From NCBI RefSeq assembly GCF_019469185.1, contig NZ_CP048264.1:2418001-2482000 (forward strand): DNA of 64,000 nt, given 5' to 3'. The position numbers and the translations under genes were made by a program. Below are positions 17,408 through 28,430 of this stretch, in pieces. Positions within the stretch are counted from its first letter, which is position 1; each line of letters opens with the position of its first letter. The notes under the pieces were generated by a model. That model did not search any database. It was not told where the DNA came from and saw only the letters and a program-made list of their open reading frames with translations. Origin of the DNA: Gilliamella sp. ESL0441. GTDB lineage: Bacteria > Pseudomonadota > Gammaproteobacteria > Enterobacterales > Orbaceae.

Positions 17408-20104
17408 TTATTCTTCGGACTCCTGAGCAGAATTATTCAGCTCTTCGTTCTGCTGCGATGATGCTGATTCCACATCATCATCTTCAGTTTCAGCTATTCG
17501 TTGCAGACCCACAACTTTTTCGTTATCGGCTGTGCGAATCAGCCTTACACCTTGTGTATTTCGACCGACAATACTTACTTCTGAAACGCGTGTGCGTACT
17601 AACGTTCCGGCATCGGTAATTAGCATGATTTGGTCAGTTTCATCCACTTGTACGGCACCAACCACAGCGCCATTTCGTTCACTAACTTTGATCGAAATCA
17701 CCCCTTTTGTTGCCCGCGATTTAGTCGGATATAGCTCTTGTTGAGTACGCTTACCATAACCATTTTGCGTTGCGGTTAAAATCGCACCATTGCCTCGAGG
17801 AACGATAAGTGATACTACTTTATCATCACTTTCAAGTTTAATGCCACGCACACCTGCAGCGGTACGCCCCATTGCTCGAACTTTATTAGCTGGGAAGCGA
17901 ACAACTTTACCATTAGCAGAGAACAACATGATGTCTTCCGTATCAGAAACTTGAGTGATTTCGTCATCATCTGACTCAATGTCTTCATTCACTACATCAT
18001 CATTCAGTTCTTCATCATCAATGACTGATGATTCATTGCTCGTTAAATCGACACCGATTAACTCATCATCATCACGTAAGTTGATTGCAATAATTCCACC
18101 ACTACGTGGGCGACTAAATTCAATAAGAGAAGTTTTCTTCACCGTTCCTTGAGCAGTCGCCATAAATACGCAATGTTCATCGTCAAATTCCCGAACGGGT
18201 AAAATTGCGGTGATACGTTCATTTTCTTCAAGTGGTAATAAATTAATAATTGGACGACCACGAGATCCACGACTTGCCTCAGGTAATTGATAAACTTTCA
18301 TCCAATATAAGCGACCACGGCTTGAGAAGCATAAAATAGTGTCATGGGTATTAGCAACTAATAATTTTTCAACAAAATCTTCTTCTTTGATTTTGGTTGC
18401 TGATTTACCTTTACCACCACGCCGTTGGGCTTCATAGTCTGAAAGCGGTTGATATTTCACATACCCTTGATGAGAAAGGGTAACAACAACATCTTCTTGT
18501 GCAATCAGATCTTCAATATTGATATCCGCACTACTTGCCGTAATTTCCGTTCGTCTTGCATCTTGGAACTGATCGCGTATCGCTTCAAGCTCTTCACGTA
18601 TCACCTCCATTAATCTTTCAGGACTTGCCAGAATATATAATAGTTCACCAATTTGAACTAATAATTCTTTATATTCATCAAGAATTTTTTCATGTTCAAG
18701 TCCGGTTAAACGATGCAAACGAAGATCTAAAATTGCTTGAGCTTGCGCCTCAGAAAGATAATAGTGACCGTCACGGATACCGAATTCTGGTGCCAAATCT
18801 TCTGGACGAGCAGCATCATCGCCTGCTTTTTCAAGCATTGCCGCGACATTTCCAAGTTGCCAAGCTTGAGATAAAAGTTTACCTTTCGCTTCAGCTGGTG
18901 TTGCAGCTGCCCGAATTAATTCAATCACAGGGTCAATATTGGCAAGTGCAATCGCTAGACCTTCTAATACATGAGCACGTTCACGCGCTTTACGCAATTC
19001 GTAAATAGTACGACGTGTTACAACCTCACGACGATGAAGCACAAAAGCTTCGATCATTTCACGTAAATTTAACAGCTTTGGTTGACCTTTATGTAAAGCC
19101 ACCATATTGATACCAAACGAGACTTGTAATTGGGTTAATGAGAAAAGATTATTCAGTACAACTTCACCCACCGCATCTCGTTTAATTTCGATGACTATGC
19201 GCATGCCATCTTTATCCGATTCATCACGCAAAGCAGAAATGCCTTCAACTTTCTTATCTTTGACTAATTCAGCAATTTTTTCGATGAGTTTTTTCTTGTT
19301 AACTTGATAGGGTATTTCATTAACAATAATTGTTTCACGACCACTGTGGTCATCAACTTCAATGGTTGCTTTAGAACGAATATAGATAATTCCACGGCCA
19401 GTACGATAAGCATTTTCTATGCCTTTTCGACCGTTTATTAATGCTGCGGTTGGAAAATCAGGCCCCTGAATATGTTCCATTAACCCTTCAATTGAGATAT
19501 TTTCATCTTCAATATAAGCAAGGCATCCATTAATAACTTCTGTAAGGTTATGCGGTGGGATATTGGTCGCCATACCTACAGCAATTCCTGATGATCCATT
19601 AATTAATAAGTTAGGAATACGTGTTGGTAACACATCAGGAATCATTTCTGATCCGTCATAGTTCGGTGAAAAATCGACGGTTTCTTTATCAAGATCTGTC
19701 AGTAATGCACCTGCAAACTTTTGCATACGAATTTCGGTATAACGCATTGCTGCTGCCGAATCACCATCAACCGATCCGAAGTTACCTTGACCATCAACCA
19801 GCATATAACGCAGTGAAAATGGCTGTGCCATACGTACAATTGTGTCATAAACAGCTGAGTCACCATGCGGATGGTATTTACCGATTACATCCCCAACTAC
19901 ACGAGCTGATTTTCGATAAGGTTTATTCCAATCATACCCCGCTTCATGCATGGCAAATAAAACACGTCGGTGAACAGGCTTTAAACCGTCACGAACATCA
20001 GGCAGTGCACGCCCGACGATTACAGACATAGCATAATCAAGGTAAGAGGATTTTAGTTCATCTTCAATGTTAACGGGAGTTATTTCTTTGGCTAGTTCGG
20101 TCAT
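17408..20104 (-). CDS. gyrA: DNA gyrase subunit A
   Basis: GyrA cleaves and rejoins DNA during negative supercoiling. The active-site tyrosine is Tyr122 ([10 protein letters not shown]). The quinolone region keeps Ser83 and Asp87 ([11 protein letters not shown]), the susceptible form. The GyrA box in the C-terminal pinwheel is present (QRRGGKG). At 898 residues it is longer than E. coli GyrA (875), mainly because of an acidic insert of about 31 extra residues (690-724; 17 Asp/Glu in 36, no Lys/Arg) before IMLFSANGK. The C-terminal tail is also acidic ([20 protein letters not shown]). A TATAAT sequence about 60 bases upstream may be its -10 element. Confidence 0.97.
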   Translation of the reverse strand: MTELAKEITPVNIEDELKSSYLDYAMSVIVGRALPDVRDGLKPVHRRVLFAMHEAGYDWNKPYRKSARVVGDVIGKYHPHGDSAVYDTIVRMAQPFSLRYMLVDGQGNFGSVDGDSAAAMRYTEIRMQKFAGALLTDLDKETVDFSPNYDGSEMIPDVLPTRIPNLLINGSSGIAVGMATNIPPHNLTEVINGCLAYIEDENISIEGLMEHIQGPDFPTAALINGRKGIENAYRTGRGIIYIRSKATIEVDDHSGRETIIVNEIPYQVNKKKLIEKIAELVKDKKVEGISALRDESDKDGMRIVIEIKRDAVGEVVLNNLFSLTQLQVSFGINMVALHKGQPKLLNLREMIEAFVLHRREVVTRRTIYELRKARERAHVLEGLAIALANIDPVIELIRAAATPAEAKGKLLSQAWQLGNVAAMLEKAGDDAARPEDLAPEFGIRDGHYYLSEAQAQAILDLRLHRLTGLEHEKILDEYKELLVQIGELLYILASPERLMEVIREELEAIRDQFQDARRTEITASSADINIEDLIAQEDVVVTLSHQGYVKYQPLSDYEAQRRGGKGKSATKIKEEDFVEKLLVANTHDTILCFSSRGRLYWMKVYQLPEASRGSRGRPIINLLPLEENERITAILPVREFDDEHCVFMATAQGTVKKTSLIEFSRPRSGGIIAINLRDDDELIGVDLTSNESSVIDDEELNDDVVNEDIESDDDEITQVSDTEDIMLFSANGKVVRFPANKVRAMGRTAAGVRGIKLESDDKVVSLIVPRGNGAILTATQNGYGKRTQQELYPTKSRATKGVISIKVSERNGAVVGAVQVDETDQIMLITDAGTLVRTRVSEVSIVGRNTQGVRLIRTADNEKVVGLQRIAETEDDDVESASSQQNEELNNSAQESEE

Positions 20105-20204
20105 AACACCAAGTTCTCTTATTAATATAAATCATTAAAACAGCTTATAATTATAGCATATTATTCGCTATTATTGCAGAACTAAACTGTTTTTATTTTC
20201 ATTA

Positions 20205-20780
20205 TTAAGTATGATTAAACAAAGTATTTTCAATTAATTGGCATAAACAGTTTAAAATCATAGCATGCATCTCATAAGCCATCACTTTTTTGTAGGTCGG
20301 AATTCTAATTTCAATATCATTTTGACCTAATAAACCTATTACCTCACCACCATCAAAAGCTGTTAGAGCAACAATTTTCATATCTTTAATGACCGCTTCT
20401 TGTACAGCTCGGATGATTGCTTTACTGTTTCCTTGGCAAGTTGCCACGATTAATATATCGCCTTGTTGTCCTAATGCTTGTATTTGACGTGCATAAATCT
20501 CTTCATGATTTTTAATTGCACTTAATAAAACATTATCAGACACTAAAGCGATAGCTGGGATACTAGGTCTTTCAATATCAATACTGGTAATTAATCGAGA
20601 AGTAAAACTTTGGACATTCGCAGCCGAAGAGCCATTACCACAACTCATAATTTTATTACCATTGAGTAATCCTTCAACAATGATGTTAGCCGCTTTCTCA
20701 ATTGAGGAACCTAAGGATTCAGCCATCACAATTTGGGTTTGAATACTTTCTGTAAAATAATTTTTAATTAAATCTTGCAC
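20205..20780 (-). CDS. diaA: DnaA initiator-associating protein DiaA (SIS domain)
   Basis: DiaA binds DnaA as a tetramer and helps its assembly at oriC. The 191-residue single SIS-domain protein matches E. coli DiaA (196 aa): FTESIQTQIVMAESL, ILLNGNKIMSCGNGSSAANVQ-type phosphosugar loop, ERPSIPAIAL and DGGEVIGLLG. It is close to GmhA, but the start and the C-terminus ENTLFNHT favour DiaA. It follows yraN and lpoA on the same strand, the conserved lpoA-yraN-diaA order. Confidence 0.92.
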   Translation of the reverse strand: MQDLIKNYFTESIQTQIVMAESLGSSIEKAANIIVEGLLNGNKIMSCGNGSSAANVQSFTSRLITSIDIERPSIPAIALVSDNVLLSAIKNHEEIYARQIQALGQQGDILIVATCQGNSKAIIRAVQEAVIKDMKIVALTAFDGGEVIGLLGQNDIEIRIPTYKKVMAYEMHAMILNCLCQLIENTLFNHT

Positions 20781-20795
20781 GTCTTCACCTAAATA

Positions 20796-21167
20796 TTAAA
20801 ACGCATTAATAATCCATTGCTGGCTTTTTCCTGTGATAGCAAATACATCAAATCGAAATTCTGTTTCTTCAATATTTAAATTTTGCGCGATCATCCAAAG
20901 TTGTGCTGCCTGTTTAATTTTATTTTGTTTATCAGGCGTTATCGTCATTTCTGCATGACCAAAATGGGCATTTTTTCGATAGCGCACTTCTATAAAAACA
21001 AGACATTGTTTGTCACGCATAACCAAATCAAGTTCCCCAAAGCGAAATTGACTATTTTTAGCTATAAGCGTTAAACCTTGCTCAAGCAGATACTGGCAAG
21101 CAATATTTTCATAATGCTCACCAATTTTCTTATTATTGATTTTCGGAGTTAGACGTACTTGCACCAT
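20796..21167 (-). CDS. yraN: UPF0102 family protein YraN (endonuclease-like fold)
   Basis: A 123-residue UPF0102 protein with the family pattern GE-x-DLVMRD and VFIEVRYRKN, which resembles a restriction-endonuclease-like or Holliday-junction-resolvase core (Glu, Asp, Glu-x-Arg). No confirmed reaction can be given. The first codons overlap the end of lpoA by 35 bases, so the two are translationally linked; diaA follows after 15 bases. Confidence 0.9.
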   Translation of the reverse strand: MVQVRLTPKINNKKIGEHYENIACQYLLEQGLTLIAKNSQFRFGELDLVMRDKQCLVFIEVRYRKNAHFGHAEMTITPDKQNKIKQAAQLWMIAQNLNIEETEFRFDVFAITGKSQQWIINAF

Positions 21168-22998
21168 AGGTGTATTGTTGCCAAGACAATGAACGAATCA
21201 CTTCACACCCATCTGTCGTTGATAATCGACCAGTCATACCATCTAATAAATCAGATTGATGTGAATTTAATTGATTAAAACGATTTGCAAGTCGCCAAGC
21301 ATCAACTCCCATCGCATAAAAACGCATCAACGAATAATCTTTTTGAATATTGCTTGGTAAATCAATTGTCGCGTTTGATTGATTTATAATTAAAGGAATT
21401 TCTGCATATTGTGTCTGATTTAAGTCATAATAAAAATCATTGGATGCATTAGTCACATGGCTTTTTGAGCTAGAATAAATATTTATACCGTTCTTTGAAG
21501 AATTTCCTATTGGCTTATTTGCCCCCATATCTAGCATTGGTTTTAGCAGGGTGAGTTCATCATAAGAAGAATAAATATAAATTGCATCAAAATCAGAAGC
21601 ATTACTGACAGAAGATGTTGAATTAGCATAATCATCATTCAATATTATTGGAGATCCGACTAAGTTAATACCTATATTATTATTCATGCTATCGCTTAAC
21701 GATTTAGTATTACCAAAATATTGAACATAAGCTTGGGAACTATTGACAGATAATTGAGACCATTGCTTTGCAAAACTCTGAGCAACTCGTTTACCTAGTT
21801 CATTTTGTGGTACTAATAATAGTGGTTTTACTTTATTCTCTGAAAAGATATGGTTTGCAGCATCAATAGCTTCATCTTCAGGTGATAAAGCAAAAAAACA
21901 CATTTTTGCAGATGAGGCATTTTTGTTATCAATTTTATTTAACGCCAAAACGGGGATGTTAGGTGCTAACTGTTTTATAGTATTTACATCAGATTTTAGT
22001 AAAGGTCCGACAATTAACTCAACTTTCTGTTCTTTTGCTTGTTGTATCAATGTATCTAAAGCCCCACTAGTTGTGTCTACTACAACAATATTTTGTTGAG
22101 GTTCCTGCGGATAATATTTTATGGCATCGATATAGCCTTGACGAATAGTTTCACCAAATACTCGAGAAGAGCCGTTCAATGGTAATAATAAAGCAACCTT
22201 TTTAGCATTTGCATCCGCAACAGTCAGCATTTGCTCTCCTGTTAACATTGATACTAAAGCTATAGCAGGGTGATTAGGGTATCGAGTTGCCCAATCTTGG
22301 ATTGCTTGTGTAAATAGTTCTTTTTGATTCTGTTCATTAGTACCAATAATTTCAGAATTTTCGCCTTGCGGTTTTGCTGCACCTTTATTATTTTTTTGGT
22401 AGACAGAATTTAGCTCAAGCCACCCTTGAAGTATAATATCATCAGCTGAAACAGTTATTTTACGAATCTGATCAACTCTTAATTTGTTAAAAAAACTCCA
22501 TGTACTACTTAATATCTGTTTTTGTTGACCTTTTGAAGCATATTTACCTAACTCAATGTAATCTTGCACTTGAGCATTTATATTTTTATTTTTTTTGTCT
22601 ATTGCTAGTTTGATAGTGTAGTAGCGAAATAGTTGGGAATTATTTAACTCATTGATGGACAAATCAGCAAGTTTAAAACCTTTTCCAGTTTTTACAGCAA
22701 TTTCACCTTGTGATAAAGTTTTTTCAATTTGTTGCTCAGAATTTAACTCAGAAGGTAAGCTAGATAAGAGTTTGTTAGCTTGTGAAATTTTATTTTCTTG
22801 TATTAATGCACGAACAGCTAATAATTGCCAATTCGTTTTTGCATTACCGGAACTAGATTCTACTTTAGATAAATAATAATTTGAATCTTTGCTATCATCA
22901 AAGTCAGAAGTGCGTTTCGATAGATTACTCGGACATCCAGCCAGAAATGTCAATAATGCTAAAATTAATATCGTATAAAGAGATCGTTTTATATTCAT
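21133..22998 (-). CDS. lpoA: Penicillin-binding protein activator LpoA (outer-membrane lipoprotein)
   Basis: LpoA sits in the outer membrane and reaches through the periplasm to activate PBP1A. The ATG at 22998 gives a lipoprotein signal MNIKRSLYTILILALLTF with lipobox LAGC (lipidated Cys22). The N-terminal part is helical, TPR-like (residues about 30-260). The C-terminal half has a periplasmic-binding-protein fold starting KKVALLLPLNGSSRVFGETI. About 621 residues. The longer frame to 23064 is rejected because its extra codons lie in the decayed rlmM remnant and would precede the signal peptide. Many Asn/Ser residues in the C-terminal lobe make it diverged from E. coli. Confidence 0.9.
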   Translation of the reverse strand: MNIKRSLYTILILALLTFLAGCPSNLSKRTSDFDDSKDSNYYLSKVESSSGNAKTNWQLLAVRALIQENKISQANKLLSSLPSELNSEQQIEKTLSQGEIAVKTGKGFKLADLSINELNNSQLFRYYTIKLAIDKKNKNINAQVQDYIELGKYASKGQQKQILSSTWSFFNKLRVDQIRKITVSADDIILQGWLELNSVYQKNNKGAAKPQGENSEIIGTNEQNQKELFTQAIQDWATRYPNHPAIALVSMLTGEQMLTVADANAKKVALLLPLNGSSRVFGETIRQGYIDAIKYYPQEPQQNIVVVDTTSGALDTLIQQAKEQKVELIVGPLLKSDVNTIKQLAPNIPVLALNKIDNKNASSAKMCFFALSPEDEAIDAANHIFSENKVKPLLLVPQNELGKRVAQSFAKQWSQLSVNSSQAYVQYFGNTKSLSDSMNNNIGINLVGSPIILNDDYANSTSSVSNASDFDAIYIYSSYDELTLLKPMLDMGANKPIGNSSKNGINIYSSSKSHVTNASNDFYYDLNQTQYAEIPLIINQSNATIDLPSNIQKDYSLMRFYAMGVDAWRLANRFNQLNSHQSDLLDGMTGRLSTTDGCEVIRSLSWQQYTYGASTSNSENQ

Positions 22999-23017
22999 AC
23001 CTATTCTCGTGTAAACT

Positions 23018-23080
23018 GTTATTTTAAAATTCCTTGTACATGAACGGTAACGTTTCCCTATCATGATAAAGTTATTTAGC
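23018..23080 (-). pseudogene. Remnant copy of the rlmM 3' end
   Basis: About 62 bases here align with 23517-23579, the last codons of rlmM, at roughly 75% identity with one single-base gap. The best block includes TTGTACATGAAC and TCATGATAAAG. On the minus strand it reads as the end of RlmM (AK-LYHDRE-...-HVQ) but carries an in-frame TAA and a frameshift. It directly precedes the lpoA start. I see no convincing continuation of the copy further upstream in 23081-23434, which is otherwise AT-rich without a gene. Confidence 0.65.
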
Positions 23081-23434
23081 CAAAACTAAAGCCCAATAAT
23101 GTTACTATGGGCAAATAAAGATAAAAAAATATAAATTTTTACTAACTAATCATTGCGATATAGTAAACAATTACATTGTTCAAACCCTATCAAATAATAT
23201 TCGCTAATATTAAGCTTTTTAGGTTAAAAATTAAAGTCATCTATGCAAGAATGTTTGAATGGCATTTGCAACTAGCATTGATTGATCATTATCAAATGCG
23301 CCACTATAAAAATTTTAAACTTATGACTTGATATATGGATAATACGTACCTTCCAAAAATATCGTCATATTTTAAATAATCAATTTTTTAATTATTAAAT
23401 TTAGACAGTTTAACAGCAAAACAAAACAGTTATC

Positions 23435-23469
23435 ATTATTTATGAAACATTATATATTTCATAAATAAT
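23435..23469 (-). terminator. Hairpin downstream of rlmM
   Basis: ATTATTTATGAAA (23435-23447) and its exact complement (23457-23469) form a 13-bp AT-rich stem with a 9-base loop. On the minus strand it is followed by GATAACTGTTTTGTTTTG, a moderate T-rich tract. It lies about 48 bases after the rlmM stop. Confidence 0.5.
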
Positions 23470-23516
23470 ACTAATAAAGATCGTGTTATATATTAGTTCT
23501 TACGTTCAAGGATTTT

Positions 23517-24599
23517 TTATCCCCAAATTCGTTGTACATGAACCGTAATTTCTTCTCGATCATGATAAAGCTGTTTAGCTTGAATTTGAACATTAATCTG
23601 ATTGTTATTTAGAATGTTATTGAGTAATTGTAAATTTTGTTTTACTTCTTCATAACGTTTCTTCATGGGTAATTTAAGATTAAAAATTGTCTCTCGACAC
23701 CACCCATTGATAAGCCATTTAGCAATTAATTCTGTTACTTTTGACGGTTTTTCAACCATGTCACAAACTAACCAATAGATGTTATGCTTTTTAGGCATAA
23801 ATTTAAAGCCATCTTCGCGAAAATGTTTAACTTGTCCGGTTTCCATAAGCTTTGCATCCATTGGACCATTATCTACGGCATAAACCATCATACTTCGTTT
23901 AACAAGCTGATATGTCCATCCACCAGGACAAGCGCCTAAATCAACAGCATTTACTCCACCTTTTAGCCTTTCATCCCACTCTTCATAGGGAATAAAAATA
24001 TGAAAAGCTTCTTCAAGTTTTAATGTAGAACGACTTGGGGCATCAGCAGGAAATTTTAACCGAGGTATCCCCATGTAAAACGGTGAATTATTTCCGCTTA
24101 GTGAATAACCGACATAACAACTATGATTATTAATAAATAATACATGAATGACTGGACGAGCTGGATTTTGAATCTTTAATAAAATCCGTTTATTTCTCAA
24201 GGTTTGACGAAGTGGAACAGTAAATTTTCGGCAAAAACCAGCCAACTCTTTACCCTCATTGGTATCAGCCACTTCTACCCTTAAATCGCCAGCTTTGTCA
24301 ATACACCCTGTTAACGCTTCAACAATTGGGGTAATGCGATCATCTGTTGGCAAATCAACTAATAGATCCCCTGAAACAAACATTTGACGTGCAAATATAA
24401 GTGTTCTAAAAGGTAATTCTTTGATTAACTCTTGGGCATCACCGGTTTGATAGCATTCAAAGACAACATAACCACTGTTGTCTTGGGCTTTAGCAAACCC
24501 AAAGATCCCTTTTTGAGCTGCTCTATCTGTGATTTCAGCAGCACACTCTTTTTCAAAACCAATGCGACAATAGAGAATAATCTTATTTAATTTTTGCAT
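23517..24599 (-). CDS. rlmM: 23S rRNA (cytidine-2498-2'-O)-methyltransferase
   Basis: RlmM methylates the 2'-hydroxyl of C2498 in 23S rRNA using S-adenosylmethionine. The 360-residue protein (E. coli 366) has an N-terminal THUMP-like domain and a C-terminal Rossmann methyltransferase with the SAM motif [14 protein letters not shown], then YAVDNGPMD and [10 protein letters not shown]. The lysine in [14 protein letters not shown] fits the catalytic tetrad of this class. A partial second copy of its 3' end lies about 440 bases downstream. Confidence 0.95.
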   Translation of the reverse strand: MQKLNKIILYCRIGFEKECAAEITDRAAQKGIFGFAKAQDNSGYVVFECYQTGDAQELIKELPFRTLIFARQMFVSGDLLVDLPTDDRITPIVEALTGCIDKAGDLRVEVADTNEGKELAGFCRKFTVPLRQTLRNKRILLKIQNPARPVIHVLFINNHSCYVGYSLSGNNSPFYMGIPRLKFPADAPSRSTLKLEEAFHIFIPYEEWDERLKGGVNAVDLGACPGGWTYQLVKRSMMVYAVDNGPMDAKLMETGQVKHFREDGFKFMPKKHNIYWLVCDMVEKPSKVTELIAKWLINGWCRETIFNLKLPMKKRYEEVKQNLQLLNNILNNNQINVQIQAKQLYHDREEITVHVQRIWG

Positions 24600-24645
24600 A
24601 TTATTTCTTTAACTCTTTTTTCTAATACCTTAAAAAATAGCTTTA

Positions 24646-25596
24646 TTAGTCAGATTGTACACTATTGGTATATAACGGTGCTTCACCTTTTGGACGTGTT
24701 TTAAATCTTCGATGCAACCACATATACTGTTCTGGTGCTTTTAAAATTTCTTGTTCTATGGCTTTATTCATAAAGGTTGCAGCTTGCACATCATCATCCA
24801 TAGGAAAATCACTAAGCTGAGGCGTAACATAAACAGTATAATGCCCATTTTTTTCACGTTTTGGGGTAAAAGGGATGATTGCAGGTTGACCAAGTTTAAC
24901 CAAAATGCGCGTACCTATCGTCGTTGCAGCTTTTTCCACGGAAAAGAAAGGTGCAAATACGCTATTTTTAGGACCATAATCATGATCAGGTGCATACCAA
25001 AGTAACTCTCCTTTTTTTAATGCACGAATCATACCTTTCGTATTATATCTATCTAACATGTATTTATTTGATTTTAAACGTCCTTTTAGCTGAACATAAT
25101 CCATAACGGGATTGTCATTCGGACGATATACACCTACCCCTGGATGACTCATACCCAAAATACGTGCACCTAATTCTAAGGTTAGAAAATGGATACCGAT
25201 CAGTAATACACCTTTGCCAGCCTGTTGAATTTCTGTAATATGTGAATCCCCAACAATTGAAGACTGCTTAGCCAGTCGCTTATTTGACCAAAACCAAGCC
25301 ATGCCAGTTTCAAAAATTGCTAAACCAGTTGATATAAAATTTTCACGTAACAACCGATCACGTTCTTGCTGTGATTTATCTGGAAAACAGAGCTTTAGAT
25401 TCTGTCTTGCTGTTTCTTTACGTTTGCCAATTAATTTCATTGATATCAACCCCAATCCTTTACCTAATTGATAAATAATTGGGTATGGCAATAATACGAT
25501 AAGATACAAAAGACCAATTCCAAACCACGTCAACCAATAACGTGGATGTAAAAGGTGCTTAGTAAAGACTGGGCGAATTTCCTGATTTTGACTCAT
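24646..25596 (-). CDS. lpxL: Kdo2-lipid IVA lauroyltransferase
   Basis: LpxL adds a secondary lauroyl chain to Kdo2-lipid IVA at the inner membrane during lipid A synthesis. The 316-residue protein has one N-terminal membrane anchor (WFGIGLLYLIVLLPYPIIY) and the acyltransferase motif HFLTLE (His-x4-Glu). GVYRPNDNPVMD, YAPDHDYGPKNSVF and APEQYMWLHRRFKTRP match E. coli LpxL/LpxP closely. The LpxL and LpxP forms cannot be separated from one gene, so the acyl chain is inferred. Confidence 0.88.
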   Translation of the reverse strand: MSQNQEIRPVFTKHLLHPRYWLTWFGIGLLYLIVLLPYPIIYQLGKGLGLISMKLIGKRKETARQNLKLCFPDKSQQERDRLLRENFISTGLAIFETGMAWFWSNKRLAKQSSIVGDSHITEIQQAGKGVLLIGIHFLTLELGARILGMSHPGVGVYRPNDNPVMDYVQLKGRLKSNKYMLDRYNTKGMIRALKKGELLWYAPDHDYGPKNSVFAPFFSVEKAATTIGTRILVKLGQPAIIPFTPKREKNGHYTVYVTPQLSDFPMDDDVQAATFMNKAIEQEILKAPEQYMWLHRRFKTRPKGEAPLYTNSVQSD

Positions 25597-25742
25597 ATAA
25601 AAAGTAAGTTATTATTAATAACAAAGTAAACTATTATATACCATATCTTGGTTTTGGTGGCAGAAAAATCAAGCTTAGCCTTAACCCAGATATTTATGAC
25701 TAGTTGCCATTATTTATTAATAAGATGGTTAGAAATAGAAAT

Positions 25743-25803
25743 TGGGGATTAATTGAGCTATCCCCACATATTTGTAAGACAATTTAGTTTTTATAAACTA
25801 AAT
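25743..25803 (-). terminator. Two possible hairpins downstream of thyA
   Basis: ATTTAGTTT/AAACTAAAT (25782-25803, loop TTAT) and TGGGGAT/ATCCCCA (25743-25766, 10-base loop) lie between the thyA stop and lpxL. The second has the stronger GC stem and is followed on the minus strand by AATTTCTATTTC. Either could be the operon end. Confidence 0.4.
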
Positions 25804-25825
25804 CAGTTAAAATTTTTAATACCAA

Positions 25826-26620
25826 TCAAACCGCAACAGGTGCTTTAATAGCTGGATAAGGGTCATAATCAACAATTTCAAAATCTTCAAATTCGTAATC
25901 AAAAATTGTTGGTGGCTTACGTCTAATTTTAAGCTTTGGTAAAGCTCGTGGTTCTCGACTCAACTGTAAATGCGTTTGTTCCATATGATTTGAATATAAA
26001 TGGGTATCGCCACCCGTCCAAACAAAATCCCCCACTTCAAGATCACATTGTTGAGCAATCATATGTACTAACAATGAATAGCTTGCAATATTAAATGGTA
26101 AGCCTAAAAATACATCACATGAACGCTGATAAAGTTGGCATGATAATTTTCCATTTGCAACATAAAATTGGAAAAAAGCATGACATGGCGCTAATGCCAT
26201 TTGATCTAACTCTCCTACATTCCATGCAGAAACAATCATACGTCTAGAATCGGGATCTGTTTTGATTTGTTGAATTAATTGCGATATTTGATCGACTTGC
26301 CTACCGTCAGCGGTTCCCCATGCTCGCCACTGTTTACCATAAACAGGCCCTAAGTCGCCATTCTTATCCGCCCATTCATCCCATATGGTCACTTTATTAT
26401 CTTGTAAATATTTGATATTGGTATCACCCTTTAAAAACCAAAGTAATTCATGAATAATTGAACGTAAATGACATTTTTTTGTTGTTACCAATGGAAATCC
26501 TTTTTGCAAATCAAACCTCATTTGATAACCAAAAATTGATAACGTACCCGTTCCTGTTCGATCTGATTTAGGCGTACCCTCATTTAAGATTGTTTTCATC
26601 AGGTCTAAATATTGTTTCAT
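25826..26620 (-). CDS. thyA: Thymidylate synthase
   Basis: ThyA makes dTMP from dUMP with methylenetetrahydrofolate. It is 264 residues, the E. coli length. The catalytic cysteine lies in [14 protein letters not shown], and the dUMP-phosphate arginines in DRTGTGT and [21 protein letters not shown] and the terminal IKAPVAV are conserved. The first four bases overlap the end of lgt (ATGA), so the two are translationally coupled, as in E. coli. Confidence 0.98.
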   Translation of the reverse strand: MKQYLDLMKTILNEGTPKSDRTGTGTLSIFGYQMRFDLQKGFPLVTTKKCHLRSIIHELLWFLKGDTNIKYLQDNKVTIWDEWADKNGDLGPVYGKQWRAWGTADGRQVDQISQLIQQIKTDPDSRRMIVSAWNVGELDQMALAPCHAFFQFYVANGKLSCQLYQRSCDVFLGLPFNIASYSLLVHMIAQQCDLEVGDFVWTGGDTHLYSNHMEQTHLQLSREPRALPKLKIRRKPPTIFDYEFEDFEIVDYDPYPAIKAPVAV

Positions 26621-27486
26621 GAATTTCTCGCTTTTTGATTAAATCGATATGCATATAACATAATTAAAGCACCACCTAGTATCATAGGTAGACATAAAAT
26701 TTGTCCCATACTAATGATGTTGAAAAATAAGCCTAATTGTTCATCAGGTTGTCTATAGAATTCAATAACAAATCTAAATAGACCATAGCACAATAAAAAT
26801 AATCCAGATACTGCTGCTGTTGGTCTCGGTTTTCGAATAAACAGATTTAAAATGATAAATAAAACAATTCCCTCAAAAAACATTTCATATAATTGTGAAG
26901 GATGTCTTGGAAGCATACCATTCAATTCAGTATAGAGTTTTTGCCACTCAGGATGTGATTGGACAAACATAAAATCTGCATGTGAAGATGTAGGAAACAG
27001 CATTCCAATTGATGAATTAGTTACACGTCCCCAGAGTTCGCCATTGATAAAATTTCCAAAACGCCCAAACATCAAACCGATTGGCACTAATGGTGCTACA
27101 AAATCGGCGACTTGCATAAATGTTTTATTATTTCTTTTAGCAAAAATAGCAATTACACAAATTGCACCAATCAAACCACCATGAAATGACATTCCTCCTT
27201 CCCAAACTCTAAATAAAGTTATAGGATCTTTTGTGAATGCATCGAAGTTATAAAATAAAACGTAACCTAATCGTCCCCCAATAAATAGCCCTAAAAATCC
27301 CCAAAAAAGAAGATTTTCAACTTGTTCTGCAGTCCATTGACTGTTAGGTTTTTTAGCTCTACGCTTAGCTAAATAAAGCGCTCCAAGTACACCAAATAAA
27401 TACATTGCACCATACCAATGCAAAGAGATAGGGCCAATTGAAAAAGCAACTGGATCGAAATTAGGAAATTGTAAATATTGATTCAT
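26617..27486 (-). CDS. lgt: Phosphatidylglycerol-prolipoprotein diacylglyceryl transferase
   Basis: Lgt moves diacylglycerol from phosphatidylglycerol to the lipobox cysteine of prolipoproteins such as LpoA in this window. The 289-residue inner-membrane protein has about seven membrane segments and the signatures [22 protein letters not shown] and [14 protein letters not shown]. It overlaps rppH by four bases upstream and thyA by four bases downstream. Confidence 0.97.
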   Translation of the reverse strand: MNQYLQFPNFDPVAFSIGPISLHWYGAMYLFGVLGALYLAKRRAKKPNSQWTAEQVENLLFWGFLGLFIGGRLGYVLFYNFDAFTKDPITLFRVWEGGMSFHGGLIGAICVIAIFAKRNNKTFMQVADFVAPLVPIGLMFGRFGNFINGELWGRVTNSSIGMLFPTSSHADFMFVQSHPEWQKLYTELNGMLPRHPSQLYEMFFEGIVLFIILNLFIRKPRPTAAVSGLFLLCYGLFRFVIEFYRQPDEQLGLFFNIISMGQILCLPMILGGALIMLYAYRFNQKARNS

Positions 27487-28052
27487 TTTTTATTACGCTG
27501 TTTATTTTTTCGTTTATGAACAAAGGAATTTGATCGTTTTTTAATATTATTAGTTGTTGGACACTCAACATCCGATTGTATAGCAAATACTGGTAGCGAA
27601 AATTCTTTCATCGCTTTTCTATATACATCCCGTTTGAACGCTATAACTTGTCTAATAGGATACCAATAGCTAACCCATTTCCAGTCATCGAATTCAGGTG
27701 TAGCAGAAACATTTAAATTAATAACAGAAATATCTGATAATAATTCTAACAAAAACCATTTTTGCTTCTGTCCTATACAAACTGGTTGATTTTCCCATCG
27801 AATCATCCGTTTGGGTAATTTGTACCTGAGCCAACCGTTAGTTGAAGATATAATTTTTACATCTCTTGGAAGTAACCCTACTTCTTCATTTAATTCACGA
27901 AACATTGCCTGTTCAGGCGTCTCATTTGGTTTTATTCCGCCCTGAGGAAATTGCCAAGAATTCTGCCCGTAACGACGAGCCCATAATACTTGTCCTTGAC
28001 GATTACAAATAACTATTCCTACATTCGGACGGTAGCCATCATTGTCAATCAC
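27483..28052 (-). CDS. rppH: RNA 5'-pyrophosphohydrolase (Nudix)
   Basis: RppH strips pyrophosphate from the 5' end of mRNA, opening it to RNase E decay. The Nudix box [23 protein letters not shown] is complete, and the start [22 protein letters not shown] is typical. At 189 residues it ends in a very basic tail ([19 protein letters not shown]) that probably aids RNA binding. In E. coli ptsP lies between rppH and lgt; here the genes overlap directly. Confidence 0.95.
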   Translation of the reverse strand: MIDNDGYRPNVGIVICNRQGQVLWARRYGQNSWQFPQGGIKPNETPEQAMFRELNEEVGLLPRDVKIISSTNGWLRYKLPKRMIRWENQPVCIGQKQKWFLLELLSDISVINLNVSATPEFDDWKWVSYWYPIRQVIAFKRDVYRKAMKEFSLPVFAIQSDVECPTTNNIKKRSNSFVHKRKNKQRNKK

Positions 28053-28430
28053 TGACTACCTCAAAAAATCTATTTCATATAACTAAATTGTTTCATACAT
28101 ACAACAATAAATAAATAGAAAAATGATATTATCCGAGAAATATGTTATTAAAAAGATTAGTTTTAACCATTTATAGCAGTTTTATATTTTACAAAAACTA
28201 TTTTTAAATCCATAAAATTATAAATTAATTTAGAATTCTGATAAGTTAAATGATTGTTAAATTATATTAAAACAACTAATTGAATATTAGGCATATGATG
28301 GAAAAACAATGATATTATTTTTTATGAAAATTAAGACTAATTTGCATGTTTTGTTAGAGTTGATTATTTACTAAAGTATAGACAGTAAATGAAGTATCGT
28401 TTTAGTTGAAAACTGTTAAACCATAGATAG
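28053..28430. other. Gene-free AT-rich gap between rppH and the rRNA operon
   Basis: About 380 bases with stops in all frames. It must hold the rppH promoter on the minus strand, but I cannot fix a convincing -35/-10 pair. No repeat or RNA gene is recognisable. Confidence 0.6.

Noticed and set aside
17532..20031. Plus-strand open frames antisense to gyrA
   Set aside because: Out-of-frame shadows of a strongly conserved gene, without ribosome binding sites or recognisable products. The same applies to those opposite rpoB, rpoC and dnaE.
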